DNA of 64,000 bases from positions 50,671,700-50,735,699 of the forward strand of contig OY744531.1 of the NCBI GenBank assembly GCA_963556195.1, in the 5' to 3' direction. The stretch comes from Sepiola atlantica. Lineage: Eukaryota; Mollusca; Cephalopoda; Sepiida; Sepiolidae. The translations under genes and the position numbers were made by a program. Below are positions 32,065 to 44,399 of the stretch, piece after piece. The notes under the pieces are model-generated. The model made no database searches, was not told the DNA's origin, and was given only the letters and a program-made list of their open reading frames with translations. Each line of letters starts with the position of its first letter. The stretch's first letter is position 1.

Positions 32065-33890
32065 AACCGTACAAGATTTATCTATCATAGCAAAAAAAAC
32101 AAACAATTGTTTACCTTAAAACGTTAGAATAGCCTGGAAATAGGGGATCATTTTACGTTAAATTTATATGTGACACTGATCACTCACTCTAAATTCTAAA
32201 ACAATTGTTTTTTTTTCTTCTTTCTGCTAAGTTTTTCAGGCTATTCACACGTAATCGCCTACAAAAGTAGAATCTTATTTTTGCTTTAATACATACTTTT
32301 CAAAGTCGTTATCATATATGTTTTACATTTCCCCCCTTTTTACATATATTTTATTTGTTTTATGTTCTTGTTAATGTAAGTTGATTTTATTATTAAGCCT
32401 GTGTATTATCGTATCATGAAGAAATAAGCATTTTCTTCATCTTCTGTAAAAACAAATTGTATATGCAACAAACATAACAAATTTTGTAAAAATTATCAAA
32501 ATTTTTCTCCAAACATTATTTTGTTCATAAAGTATTTGATTTTGTAAAATGCTGAATTTGCTTTCTGCTTGTATTATGTCATTATATTTTCTGTAATCAA
32601 GTAGTCAATATCAACAAATTGACTCATGATTTTTGAAATATAAAAAATGTGTCTAATTCATTATGAATAAAGTGATTTTTTGTGAATATAGTTATTTTAT
32701 ATTTTTGTACTTTTTACATTTGATTTGATGGAAATATATCACTTATTGTAAGCTGCTTTCTAATAATATGTATAGTTGCTAATTACTGGACATTACTAAA
32801 AAAAATCTTACTAAAACTTTTTTTGGTAATTATTATTTAGTAGTAATTTTGGTCTTCACATGCCTGCCCCCAGTCGTAGACCTCAGTTGCATGTTTGGCA
32901 GGCCTGTATTTTCGATCGTTTTGATTTAATCCAATTCATGTTGCAGAGTTTGAATGTTGGACTCTCGAGAAGGGTTTCAAATTTAAATATGAATCATGCA
33001 TTTCCATTTGTTTCTTTCTTCCTCGGTGCCGTGTTACCTCAAATTCGTGTCATATACTTCTTTATCCCTGCTTCATATCTTTTTGCTGTCAGTTTCTTCT
33101 CACCATCGATTCCCTTGTGTTCTGTATCATCTGTGGCTAAACCCATTGTTTGTTCGTCATTGTGTGCATAACTTTGTTGAGTTATATTAAAAAGAATTAA
33201 AAGAAGACAGAGTCGGGAAATAGAGATTAATTGAGAGAAAGAGATTAACTAATAACAAGTACCATTTACACTTAATTATGTAAGAGAGATAAAGTAATAT
33301 TAACCTAACTAACTATTAGATAGATATACAGATAGGCTGACAGACAGACAGACAGACCTGAAGACAGCTAGCGTCCATCACCGCGTGTGATTCTCAACAG
33401 TTTTGTCGTTGTTAAGATATTTTAGCGACTGTCCGCTTCAATATCAAATGTTGGTCTCCTTCTAACTGTTTCTTCTCGCTTTCGTTCCCATTTAACGTCA
33501 CATCCGTGGGTCCTTCTCTGGATATCGTTCTGTCTCATGCTCTTTCCTGACCCTACCCGTTAAATATCATCTTGGTGTCAGATTACTCCAGAATACACTC
33601 TGAGAACTTTAGTGTTTCACACACGGGCAGGGTCATTGGGACCGGACATTCACATGTGCTAAAATCTATACACCCAGTATTTAAACTGAATTCTGCATTT
33701 ATTAGATTGTTTGGGTTAGTTACACAAATTGGTATAGTATTTCTAGACGACAATTGAAGTATGGACATTTCTTTTCATTCCCGCTTGAAAGTTCAATCCA
33801 ACATTATTGGATTTTCCCTTTATCATTCTATTATTTCTGACTCAACATTTTGTCTCAATGTCAAGATAATCACAGATTTCTTTTTTTTAC
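32065..33890. other. No gene recognised
   Basis: AT-rich. Contains a C/A run at 32048-32065, a GACA run at 33340-33357 and a 103-codon open frame (32860-33171) with a second frame overlapping it. None has a motif I recognise. Confidence 0.35.
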
Positions 33891-33894
33891 TTGC

Positions 33895-34285
33895 TTGAAG
33901 TTCCAATCTATGAGTTAAACGTCCAAAGATGAAATACAGCTGCCACATCTGGAGAGGTGCCACATAGAGCACTCTTCCTGCATTGACAAAGTACAATATT
34001 AACTTCGAAATCTAGTGGGGGATGATCTCTTCTATTCCCAACAACTCCTTTCTAACAGAAGAGTTGTTGCTAGTCTCTCTCTACTCTATCTTTATTTCCA
34101 TGGAAGATGATCGACTGAGCTGAAGTCTTTGGTTCCTCCTTGTAAGATATTCACAGCCAGACCTCCTCTTACTACCACAACGAAAAACATCTTTGCTTTC
34201 TCCCTCCATGTGCCTAGCATCAGGGGGTAATCACCATGGTCAGAGTATCTTTGTACCTGTGGAACACATTACATTTAATAATGTT
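33895..34285 (+). mobile_element. LINE polymerase C-terminal fragment
   Basis: GATGAAATACAGCTGCCACATCTGGAGAGGTGCC reads MKYSCHIWRGA (usual MEYCSHVWGGA). It is followed by an LHxxxxV block, a GTTGCTAGTCTCTCTCTACTC block (VASLSLLY), and GTGCCTAGCATCAGGGGG with TTTGTACCTGTGGAAC (RLWN). Frameshifted. Confidence 0.7.
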
Positions 34286-34865
34286 AAAACAGAAGTGTAC
34301 ACATAAGGCTTAGAGTAAGAAGAAATGGGAAAATTCTATTAGAAGTTAAAAATTAGAATTAGAGCTACGTGTTCAGGATGTTGTGTCACAAGCAGGAAGT
34401 ATACCCATGTGGCACGCACCCTGGACAGCTTCAGCCGACTTCCTCCTAAAGAGAAAGTTTCTAGAGAACATTCACAAGCGGTACTCAGTCGCATGTGTAT
34501 CAGGCAAGATAATTTTAGCAACGTTTGTTTTTGCAGAGAAGTGTTGCCATCCTCCCACATACAGTACTTGGTATTTCCAAATAGTCACCCATCTGGTATT
34601 GACCATGCTCAACATTGCTTATCTTCATCGATTTAACAAGAATCAGTGTGTCAATGTGTTTCAGTGACACAGCAGATAAGCTGATAAAATCTTTCTCTTG
34701 TTTCTGAACCGTGAAAGAGAGCGACCATGAAGCTGTTAACAACAATTAAAAAAGCAGACAAGATTCCAGCTGTTTATGTGATTAGCTGCTGTCTGAATAA
34801 TCTGCTGGGATCGAGGAATTTGGTCCACAGTAGTGCCACAAAACATCAAATGCACCAGAATCGGT
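34280..34865 (+). repeat. Duplicated segment, copy 1
   Basis: Shares with 34915-35520, in order: AATGTTAAAA, GGCTACATGTCCGGAT-like (AGAGCTACGTGTTCAGGAT), CCACAGACAGGAA-like, GATAAGCTGATAAAATCTT, TTTCTGAACC, AAAGAGAG, CAGCTGTTTATGTGAT, CTGCTGGG.TCG. Copy 1 has ~260 bp (34403-34660) absent from copy 2. Confidence 0.6.
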
Positions 34866-34914
34866 TGATGTATTCTATTATGTAGTGTATTATAACAAGG
34901 TTCGATGTGTTAAA

Positions 34915-35520
34915 ATAATGTTAAAAACGGTATTTTCTACATTAAGCAGAAATGTGGACAATTTCATTGGATATTAAGGCTACATGTCCGGATATTGCGC
35001 CACAGACAGGAATTCATCAGAGAAACCTAGTGAATAAGCTGATAAAATCTTCATCTTTTTTCTGAACCACAAAAGAGAGTGTTCATATTTGAGACAGCTG
35101 CTCCCTCCCCATTTCAAGAGGTGAGGAGAAGCGAGAAAGCAAATAGCAAGTCAGACAACCACCTCAGACTTTTCCGCCATCTGAAATGAATTTGGAAATA
35201 AATTCGGAAATAAATTATGTATGTATACTGTATTTTGGGAAATAAAAATTAAATAAAACTCCAAACGAGTTGTTAAACCCCCAAATGATTGTGTTCTGTC
35301 ATTATTAATAACTTTCACAACCGCTGTTATTAACAAAAGCATAAACAGCAACACACATCCCGTCAGACGTACGACGAAAAATAATAAGAAGAGAGAGAAC
35401 GAACTACTGCGATGTGTCATCTACACAACAGCTGTTTATGTGATGTGTCGTTATCCAAATTACTTGCTGGGGCCGGAGAATAGGTACAACATTGTGCTAC
35501 AGTTTCATGATCGGTGACTT
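34915..35520 (+). repeat. Duplicated segment, copy 2, with an insertion
   Basis: Same order of words as copy 1, but between AGAGAGTGTTCATA (35080) and ACAACAGCTGTTTATGTGAT (35427) it holds ~340 bp that include the inverted repeat 35095-35235. That block was probably inserted after duplication. Confidence 0.6.
35095..35235 (-). repeat. Inverted arm of the 35-36-kb pair
   Basis: CCCATTTCAAGAGGTGAGGAGAAG, GAGAAAGCAAATAGCAAGTCAGACAACCACCTCAGAC and GAAATGAATTTGGAAATAAAT are complementary to 36000-36110. Confidence 0.7.
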
Positions 35521-35879
35521 TTATTAGTAGTACATTCCATCGATGAGTGGAAGAGGAAAAGGATGTAAACATTTATTCGAAAGCTTAAAAGATATGTAAC
35601 TGAATTTGTGGTAGCAGCCACTACATGGACAGTAAATTAAAAAAAAACTAACCCTAATCCTAACCCAACCACATAAACAGTAAATTAAAAAAACCCGTTC
35701 GACGAACACAACATATTCAACTTTTGGATTAATACACTTTATGTGCTTCTGAACACCATTACCTTTGCCACACATCATAGCCGTATTCTCGTATGCCTAT
35801 TCTCTACAACTAGTTAACATTCTATGTAAAAAATTGTAGAAAAATATAATGCTTTGCCAATGTTTGCACTTGCTAGTTA

Positions 35880-36230
35880 TCTAGATTTATTACTAAAATG
35901 TTCATATAAAGTCATGGAATTTAAATTTTTTTTATATATGAACTATAATTGTCATTTCTGATGACCTAAAAACACCCACCGTTGACTTTTTATTTATAGT
36001 GAAGGATTTCTTTCCGAATTCATTTAAAGTGGCAAAGTAAGTTTGAGGTGGTTATCTGACGTGCTATTCACTTTCTCACTTCTTCTTACCTGTTGAAATG
36101 GTTTTGTCCAGGAGCTAGAAAAAACACATATTTTACTCGCTAACTTTTTTACGAAAGGATGTAAGTACATATATTTATTTGTATACAAATAAATACGCAT
36201 TGGTCTTTATTATAAAATGGCAAACCCTTT
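35880..36230 (+). repeat. Dispersed ~310-bp repeat, copy 2
   Basis: Same family as 20880-21195. With 35095-35235 it forms an inverted pair about 0.8 kb apart. The DNA between (35240-35880) has no recognised gene. Confidence 0.65.
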
Positions 36231-36800
36231 TACTCTGTTGTAAATCATATTTGAAATGTACTCCATCTTTCGATTCTATGATGGTGGTTAAGTCGATAAC
36301 AACACGAACCGACGACTTGGGTGTGCCAAGATCGAATCCAGCGTATTCCATACCTTTTACTTAGGGATGCTCGTGACCGTTACATGGTGCATTCCGATGC
36401 CAAAATCAGAATGAAGCCGGTAAAAAATTTTGATTCATACAAATTTACTTTTTAATCAATGAATCCACCAAATGCGCACAGAACCCTCTGATCAAAACAT
36501 AGCGAATCACTTCAGTCCATGTAAGATAAATAATGTAAAATATTTTGTCTCTTTAACTTCCATTTTCTCCAGGAACAATAAATAATAAACTCATTTTGTA
36601 TCTGCGGTGATAGATAGGATATAGTTATGTTGTCCTCATGTTGATGCCAAAAGTCTTCTTTTGAGCAATTCTTTCTTTCTCATCAAATATTTCTTGGAGT
36701 TAATACATTAGATCCATTGCCCTTTCTGCTTCTCGTAAGGTCGTTTCTCTCTATAGCTCTAAATACTTTCTCACAACTGAAACTATTCTCTATCTCTACA
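36230..36800. other. No gene recognised
   Basis: AT-rich; only short open frames without motifs. The minus-strand 84-codon frame at 36683-36937 overlaps the LINE below and is its antisense shadow. Confidence 0.3.
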
Positions 36801-37310
36801 AATCTACTATCAGACCATGTTGTTATATTTTGACTGGTGAATCTCTGTCTCATTTGAGAGTTCTTGATAATGTACCGAAACGTATCTTTAATTTGATTGG
36901 CCCAACCCTTTCTTCTTCTCTGCACCCTCTCTCTCACAGATGTGATGTTGCTAGTCTCAGTATTTTCTATAAATACTATTATGGCATGTGTTCTTCAGAG
37001 TTGTGTGATCTATTCCCTGCTTGCTTTTTTCCAGCTCGTTTGACTCGTTCGTCTAGTCGTCTCCATCAATTTGCTGTTTTGATACCTCATTGTAATGCAG
37101 CTTCCTATTCCAGTAGCTTCTTTCCCATAACTGCAGGCTTGTGGAACTCTCTCCATGCTGACTGTTTTCCTCCTACCTATAGTCTTAGTCTTTTCAACAC
37201 TAAGCTCAATAGGCATCTCCTGTCTTTGCAATAATGATATTTCGTTCTTGTTAGCTCCTTACATCAAGTGGCTTTATGCCTTGTCTGGAGCAATTTCCAT
37301 AAAAAATCCA
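36800..37310 (+). mobile_element. LINE polymerase C-terminus with 3' UTR
   Basis: A 134-codon frame (36830-37234) reads LSHLRVLDNVPKRIFNLIG, LHPLSHRCDVASLSIFYKYY (the LSHRR-V-SLS-FY box, intact), SSELCDLFP, R-L-TRSSSRLHQF, FFPITAGLWNSL and FNTKLNRHL. This is the complete C-terminal region of a Jockey/CR1-like LINE and one of the least decayed here. The 3' UTR TTAGCTCCTTACATCAAGTGGC and TTGTCTGGAGCAATTTCCAT ends in AAAAAA at 37302. Confidence 0.85.
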
Positions 37311-37319
37311 TGACTTTAA

Positions 37320-37975
37320 AAAACTAGTGAAAAAGTTATTGGAGATTAAATAAAGTTGAAAAGCAGGAATCAAGTCAAGCTCATTGCATGGTGTTCACAC
37401 CTTTGAAAGGACTGGAACTCAGAGTTCGTGTAAGTGTAACAGGTGACAAGAAAAAGCTAACAATTGTCAAAGAGAATAGAAGAAAAGTGGAGAGAAGTTC
37501 TTGCACAGTTATGGTACATTGTAAGATTTTTGATAAAACAAAATGTTGCCTTAGGAGGAAAGGGTGAACGAATGTAAGACAAAGACGACACTGACTGTAA
37601 TAAATAACTTTTCCACTAATTATAAAAAGCAGAAAATTCAATGAATTCTGATGAGGTGAATACACCATCCACACCTCAATTTGGTAATGTATGCAGCTGC
37701 TTGAAAATGTTGCAGATCGCAGAAAAGAAGTACAATTTGAAAGAAACTTCTTCCGTGTCACAAGCCGAATATTGTCAACAAACTGTAAAACTAAAAGATC
37801 ATACAGTTGTGCGTAGGAGGACAACACAGCAAAAAAATGGTAGAAACTTCAATATTCAGCCATTTGGGAAAACAACTAATCTCAAAAAGTACTTCAAAAT
37901 CACAAGACACTATAGGATTGGCTGCCCCCAAATTGACTGTTCTGTCCAATCTGCAAACCCTGCTCACCCCGCCAC
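37320..37975. other. Unassigned open frames on both strands
   Basis: A 123-codon plus frame (37641-38012) and a 148-codon minus frame (37381-37827) overlap. The plus frame is Thr, Ser and Lys rich (residues 20-60 carry LKMLQIAEKKYNLKETSS) with no domain I recognise, and its end runs into the tandem repeat. Likely repeat-derived, not a gene. Confidence 0.2.
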
Positions 37976-38435
37976 TGCCCTCATCCCAACATATACATTG
38001 ATCTTGGCCTAAAATGGCCCTCTCCTAACACATATATAGGACCTTCAAATGTCCCCTTCCTATTTTATATATTGTTCTTGGACTCCAAATGTCCTTATCT
38101 CAACATACACGTAAATCTTGGCCTCATAATGCAATGATTTCAACTCCTAAATGCCCTGCACCCAATATGGGATAATCTAGCTCTTGAATGCCTCTTCCCA
38201 CCACCCACATTAATATTTATCTCTAAATACCCACTTTAAAACACACACAATACTTTTGGTCTCCAAATTCTCCTCTCACAAAAGGCTCAATAATCTTGAC
38301 CTCTAAATGACCTCCTGCCAATGTATAAATTTATCTTTTCATCAAAATGACCATCACCCAATATATACATTAATCCTGGCCTCCAAAGTAACTTTGCCTA
38401 ACATGCACACAATAAACTTGACCTGGGAATGTCGC
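37975..38435 (+). repeat. Degenerate ~45-55-bp tandem repeat
   Basis: About nine units built around CCAACATATACATT, AATCTTGGCCTC and CAAATG.CC. Examples start at 37986, 38090, 38290, 38355 and 38398. Units differ at many bases, so the array is old. It ends against a CAT microsatellite. Confidence 0.65.
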
Positions 38436-38438
38436 ATG

Positions 38439-38440
<2 letters not shown>

Positions 38441-38486
<46 letters not shown>
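38441..38486. repeat. (CAT)n microsatellite
   Basis: About 15 CAT units at the 3' end of the minus-strand LINE. Confidence 0.95.
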
Positions 38487-38488
<2 letters not shown>

Positions 38489-38870
38489 GTTTAACACCTG
38501 TTTTACATGTATTAGACGTTTTTTATAAATTGACTTCAAAACTTACCTATCTCTTGCCAAGTCCTTATTTTATGCCTCTTTCTCTCAAATCCATCCTTAT
38601 CGCATGTTTTTCATGACCTTTCCCTACGAATTGAGTTTGCTTCCTCAACTGTTCTACATCTACTAACCCAAGAACTCTTATCCATTCATACAAACGAAGT
38701 CTCCTGTTCTGCACACATCTTCATATCCTGCCCAAATTTAATCTTCCTCTGAAGTCATCAGATCTAAGCCTGTCTTTAAGACTCACATTACACATCCATC
38801 GTATTATTCTCATATCATTTCTCTCCATACCACGTAACTCCAATATTCTTATTCCTGAAAATATCACTGG
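38487..38870 (-). mobile_element. LINE polymerase 3' end
   Basis: On the minus strand: MRIIRWMCNVSLKDRLRSDDF-R (38745-38830), then CRTVEEAN, K-x-x-x-VIRMDL, and the 3' end TAATACATGTAAAACAGGTG followed by the GAT run. Same family as 45545-45895. Confidence 0.75.
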
Positions 38871-38879
38871 TACCTCAAC

Positions 38880-39672
38880 GTTTGCTTCCTTTTAGCATTG
38901 TTTCTCTTCTTGTGTCAGAAATTATTGAAAAACATGTTTTTTTTTCTGTGATTGTTTCCCCAAGGCAAACACCATTTTTACTGGCCCAGTATTGAAGATC
39001 TCATCTCTGGAGATTATAGAGAGCTAGCTAAATGAATCAAGTGAGCAAGCAATTGGATAAATATATTAGCATTGACTGCATTACGATTGTGTCTTTTGCA
39101 ATAGATAAAAAGCAGTAAGAGCTGAGAGGCTAGTTGTTTGGACCAATCAATTTAAACAGATGAGTTGGATGCGACTTTACAGCCATTCTGTTGAAAGACA
39201 TAGCAATGTTTGTAAACGAACCATTCTTTCCATCCGAATGGAGTGATACAATCTATGATATAGAGCTCTTCCTAAATTATGAGACTAATGTTTGTAAAAA
39301 ACGTGTTCATTTTTCAAATCAACAAAAATCAGAGAATTTTCCTAGTCTAATGAGATTTGTAGCATTTATTCAATCTATTATTGTACTAAAGCTGAGTTAA
39401 TCAACGTTTGTTTCTCTAAGGCTTTTTTTCTACACATTTTAATCTTACAAAATATATGCTAAAATATTCCTTGGTTTTGGGATTGGGTTATGTTTGAAAT
39501 AAAAATTCATTTTAAATGTTCTAATTAGTAGTAATTTATAATTTACTCAGCAAGTGACTCGTTTCTTACCAAGTTTCTGCCTATTACTCTCAACTGATCT
39601 CACAATATGTTGCATGACCCCTTTTTATCTTATACAGTTCCTATCACTCTCGCTTCTGTCGTTCTCTCCCAC

Positions 39673-39721
<49 letters not shown>

Positions 39722-40940
39722 ATTAACAGTCAAGGGTAATAAAACTTACTATAAAACAGAAGATTTGAATAGCCCATTATAAAAAATAGAGAATATCGCC
39801 ACCAGTATGAATACTATTTAACTCATAGCTGGAGCGAAAAAGAGAGATAAAGAGAAAACGAAATAGAGACAGAGGAACATATAGCGAACAGAAAGAGATT
39901 AATTTTGGATTTTGTCTTTTGATTTTTTTAAACATAACTGGCTTTGCAAACCCACTTTTTCCTGATTCAAATAATCTAACCTGACCTCAATAGGTGATCC
40001 AACGGGGACATTTCTTCTAATATATACTATATTTTTGGTGTCTCTGTCTGTCATTCTGTCCGGGGATGCAATTATAAACTAAGTTCTGTAACAAGACTAA
40101 ACACTAATTTTCTCAAGTAAAACTTTACATGGAATCCAATGGTGGTATTAATTTTGCGTTAGTTTTTTTTAATATGATGTGTGTTGTCTAACACAAGGTC
40201 AGAAAAGAAAAAGGAAAAAAAGATAAAGAACCGGTAATGATAAAAGAACGATTGAATGTGCATATACATACATTTATTTCTCACAGAAAGGGTTTGGTAA
40301 AGACCAATAAAGGACATAATAAAAATGATACATAAAAAGAGATGACAATTACTAACGAAAGAGTTCATGTTAAAAGTCCTGAAACACAATCGAAAAGCAT
40401 GGATTGCCAAGTCAAACAATCTATAGAGAATGTATGGAGCGATGTAAAGTAAATAGGACTTACTTTGATATCAAACTGTTACTAGTAGAATGGGGACCGT
40501 GCTGAGATGGCTAGCTGTCTGGGAGTCTTCTCTAAACTGTAACCAGAAGCAAAATCCGACGAAACTGTCTCAGAGGTGTAAAAACCATGTAAAAATGTAA
40601 AGCTAGGCTAGAGCACGTCCATCCAGCTCGAAGCTCACTACCAAAAAGAGGATAAGCCTCAGTTTCGAATCCCCCACATGCATGGAGCGAGTCTATTTTT
40701 GTACTTCATAATTAAAGAGTTCATTCACTTGTTGTCTAGTATGATTCAGGGGAGATAGCTTGAATATACTGTCAAAGTCATACAAAGTCATTTCATCATC
40801 ATATTAATATTTATTTGTTTGGGCATTTCCATTTTTAACTATCTTCTTCATCACCCTTAAAACAAAAATATAGCACAGGATATATGCAATAGTAATCTAT
40901 ATGCTACTAAAACTTTGTAATACACTACTGGGTCGGAGAT
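38880..40940. other. No gene recognised
   Basis: AT-rich with open frames of up to 86 codons lacking motifs. A box B-like GTTTCGAATCCC at about 40662 hints at a tRNA-derived repeat but the matching box A is not convincing. Confidence 0.3.
39678..39720. repeat. (TATC)n microsatellite
   Basis: About 10 TATC units. Confidence 0.95.
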
Positions 40941-40944
40941 TAGG

Positions 40945-41115
40945 ATGTGGTGGGAGCAAGGGCAGGTAGTAAGTGGTTGTGAACTCTTGGACAATCTGTT
41001 AGAATGTAGTTGGCCGGCTCATCAGCAAGTCTGCACATCCGGCAAACTATGTCAGCTGTCCCACTTGATTTTGAAGAATCAGTATTTCAGTTGTGGGTGG
41101 TGCCCCAAGCGAAGT
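40945..41115 (-). mobile_element. LINE C-terminal fragment with CxxC knuckle
   Basis: Minus strand: TADIVCRMCRLADEPANYILTDC then P-R-V-HNHLLPALA. The C-R-x-C...C-P pattern resembles the C-terminal CxxC-H-C element of I-like and related LINE polymerases (the His appears replaced by Tyr). Too short to assign a clade. Confidence 0.55.
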
Positions 41116-41184
41116 CAGCCAAAAGTGACTTTTTTCTGCTGTTGCTGCTGACGATGATGTAACTGCTGCTGCTGATGATGTTTC

Positions 41185-41530
41185 TTTGCTAGGCGAGTCA
41201 GACTTCTGCATAGAGCTCATGAAGATCGTATCTTAGGATTGTCTGGCCTGCATGGAAATCCTTCTCATTGGTCGGAGCTATGTGTTAACCCTACAAGATT
41301 GCAGGTTTTTACACCCAGCACCGATAGCAGCAATGCCCAATCAGGTTTGACCCAGAACACACAACCGAATGGTGCAGAAGCAACGTTGCCGCTTTCACTC
41401 AATTGATTTGCGGTTCTACATTTGATACGACTTGGTTTGCTATACGCAGAAACGGATACGACCAGAGGACGACAGGTCCTGATACCGACCCCTCCTGGAT
41501 TTTCATAGAGCAGATAGCTCTGCTACTACC
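41185..41530 (+). repeat. Dispersed ~350-bp repeat, copy 1
   Basis: Matches 63065-63420 throughout: GGCGAGTCAGACTTCTGCATAGAG, TCAGGATTG-like, GATTGCAG.TGTTTAC-like, GTTTG.CCCAGAACACACAA, AATGG.GCA.AAGCAACGTTGC, ATTGATTT.CGGTTC.ACAT, GACCAGAG.ACGAC. Class unknown. Confidence 0.8.
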
Positions 41531-41559
41531 ATGTTTCCACCACCCCTACCACGATGATG

Positions 41560-41577
41560 AAGGGGTGCACCTTAGGC

Positions 41578-41618
<41 letters not shown>

Positions 41619-41655
41619 ATGATTATGATGATGATGATGATGATGATGATGAAAG
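41560..41655. repeat. (GCT)n-(GAT)n compound microsatellite
   Basis: About eight GCT and 17 GAT units. A weaker CTG/GAT block is at 41136-41185, so CTG/GAT runs bracket the repeat copy at 41185-41530. Confidence 0.9.
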
Positions 41656-41739
41656 AATGCTATCGATTTTTGATTGTCATAATAAAGCACTTGGAGAAGA
41701 CACCAGAATTTTAGAAACAAGAACGTTTTTTTTTTCATT

Positions 41740-42655
41740 ATTTTCTCTCACTAATAGTGCTGATAAGAAAATGACTATTCAACTCTCTGATCGAGTTCAA
41801 GCTCTCAGCTCATAAATTTTCATTCGATGATGTCAACTTAAACAAAGTCTTAGTTTTACTTTTTTATTTCTTTATTTGTATCTCGAATGTAATTAGAAAA
41901 AAAATAGAATGTTTTTTTAGAAGTTTGATGTCCATTCTTATCTTCCTGTTTCTGAAGAATTCTGCCATTTTTTACTTTTGTTCTCAAAATGATTTTGCTT
42001 ATCGGTATCCACGAATAATTACAGTTAAAGTTTCATGCCCTCGTTCTTTGTTTCGTTTATTGTTACTTTTCCATAAAAACACTTAACTTTATAAGAAAGT
42101 GGTATAGTTTGCTTGAAGCACTGTGTGTATTTTATGAAGTATTGTATTTAAGGTTAGTACAATGCATGGTAAATAGTAAATATAATTATAAAGAATATAC
42201 AATGTAGCAGGAACAAAAACATACAGGTCCAGTAAGAGAAGCCTGTTGTGTCTTGCCTGTCTGGATCGAACTCGCATCCTTCAGAATGCAAAAAAACAAA
42301 AAAAACAAAAACAAACAATATTTAAACGTTATGTGGAACACGTGGTTGGATTCGGGTAACCGGATGTATTTAAAGTAACCTAGATGTTTATGTAGATAAA
42401 TAGACAAGAAGAACGCAAATTGGGGAGATTGTTAGAAGCATTATGTCTAGCATTGCATATCGTTGTGTTCCAGTATCAGAAAGTACCAGTGTTAGCGAAT
42501 TTTGTGTGTCCTATTAAATTACGTACTTCATGTAGCAACCGCATGTGAATATCTTTTTTCCTGGTTTCCCCTCCCCCCCCCCCCACACACAGGATATTCA
42601 CTTTCTTAACAATAAAGAATAATTAATTCCTTTGGTCAGTACAGACTGCTTGTTA
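41740..42655. other. No gene recognised
   Basis: AT-rich; C run at 42573-42584. Short open frames without motifs. Confidence 0.3.
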
Positions 42656-42659
42656 GTTG

Positions 42660-43012
42660 TTTCTCATTGAGTATTGATTTACTCCTCTCCAGGAGTTAGG
42701 CACAAGGCCAGTTTTTATCTTACTCCTACAAGTAAGATGTGACCCAAGGTCGGGTCGGGAAAGTGGGGTTTAAAAATTGCCTGGGCAGCCCCGTCGGCAT
42801 TCCCCAGTAGGGGCGCCTCAGGCAGTAAGCAATAAACTTACTCCTCCCCAAAGAGGGGAGGCGAAGCCTGGGAGGGTGGACCTCCTAGAACTGCACAGGA
42901 CAGACCCATAGACCGGCGTAAATCAAGCCCCGAAGGCCAAGACAATACCAGTCTATGGGGTGAAGTATCCATCGGAACAGATACTACCCTTTGATCTTAG
43001 CCAAAATGCCTG
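42660..43012 (-). mobile_element. SINE with U2 snRNA-like head (type A), best copy
   Basis: On the minus strand the element starts ATTTTGGCTAAGATCAAAGG then GTAGTATCTGTTCC (43009-42974), matching U2 snRNA nucleotides ~15-47 at nearly every base. Then TGGTATTGTCTTGGCCTTCGG, GCAGTTCTAGGAGGTCCACC, GGGGAGGAGTAAGTTTATTG, GGGGAATGCCGACGGGGCTG, CCCAGGCAATTTTTA, and a tail GCCTAACTCCTGGAGAGGAG, TAAATCAAT. The GC-rich body is least decayed here, so this copy is the youngest of its group in the window. Confidence 0.8.
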
Positions 43013-43014
43013 CG

Positions 43015-43656
43015 ACCATTTTCAGTACTTGATTGTAACACCAGATGACACTGTTAAATATTGAGGCTACATCAACAAGTAAACATTCAGGGATTTATGT
43101 TCACAGAGAGATTTTAGCAAGTGAACAGGATGTAGGGATCGTGAAGGATCAAGCGGTACACCTTTGAAGCCATCGTTTTCCGTGGTTTGAATAGTTTAAA
43201 GGAAGTGACGTCAGAGGACAAAGGGAAGAAGCGTGTAAAGTTAGTCAAGCATTTGAAAGCAATGAGAGGGGACTTAACTAAGATGACTTTCTCTAAATGC
43301 TCAAAGATATTATTAAGAAATATTAGAGAGTGATTTAATCAACGCACATTGAGAGAAGATGAGAGAAAAACGTAGATAGGTGTTAGCGATGAGTGTATAA
43401 CATTCTTTACACACACGCATTGATCGACTCGTCGCCATCGTCGCCGTCGTCGCCGCCACCATCATCGTTCTGACCTCAAGTTTTTGATGAAACGAACTCG
43501 GATTGATCGTCTCGTCGCTGTCACCATCATAATTGTGAGCCCAGGTTACTTTTTCGTCCGTTGATACAAAATCAAGCTGACACTTGTTTAGTTTATAAAT
43601 ATATTTTTAATCAATAGGACAAAAACAGAAACTTTGCATGCGTGTGTGTGTGAGAA

Positions 43657-43688
<32 letters not shown>

Positions 43689-44395
43689 TAACCGACACTA
43701 TATCAGATAACCCGTCGCCTCCATTCCCCAGTTTAAGGGACGGCATGCAAACACGTTTTTCCTCGTCTAAGTCTAACCGGGTAAATAGGAGAAAATGGGC
43801 CTCAGCTGGAAATCACTTGGTTTGCGTAACTTCTGCTCGGTGTCTCTCTTTGACCTCTAAACTTTTCCACAAAAACACGACTACTATTATGTAACAGATA
43901 GCTAAGTGAGAGATGGGTTACTTGTAAAGTTAATTAAAAATTACGGCTAATTAGAACAATTGAAACAGAATATTTAAAAAAAATAACTCAATACTACAAC
44001 TAAGGAATATATTAGCATGTATAAAGCGTTAGGGAAGCAAACATTAATTGACTCATCTTTAGTATAGTGATAGATGTCTAACAGATGAAATATTGCAACA
44101 TAATTTGCTTCATACTCTAAATGACATGTCTATTTTTATCTTTTTATTTGAATTATAAATTCATTCTACTTAAAGTTGGTTTCTTCAAAATTCGAATATC
44201 GTGTTTCATTATTATCTAATGATAAATCAAGTCTAATTTCTTTGAAGTTAGTAAACTTATGAAATGTGTTATTAATCATATGTCGGTTATAATTGGAGTG
44301 AATCAAATTTATTTTTTTCAAAAAATTTTAATTAGTGTAGATTTTCAACAAGTTTTAATGATTCATACGTAATTATCAGTAGACATTAGAAATAA
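43015..44395. other. No gene recognised; short repeats
   Basis: Includes CGTCGCCATCGTCGCCGTCG-type imperfect trinucleotides (43425-43475, 43515-43535) and a (GA)n run at 43650-43689. Otherwise AT-rich with no motif. Confidence 0.4.
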
Positions 44396-44399
44396 TTCT

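Noticed and set aside
40480..40690. Possible tRNA-derived SINE (box B-like GTTTCGAATCCC)
   Set aside because: No acceptable box A at the right distance and no second copy in the window.
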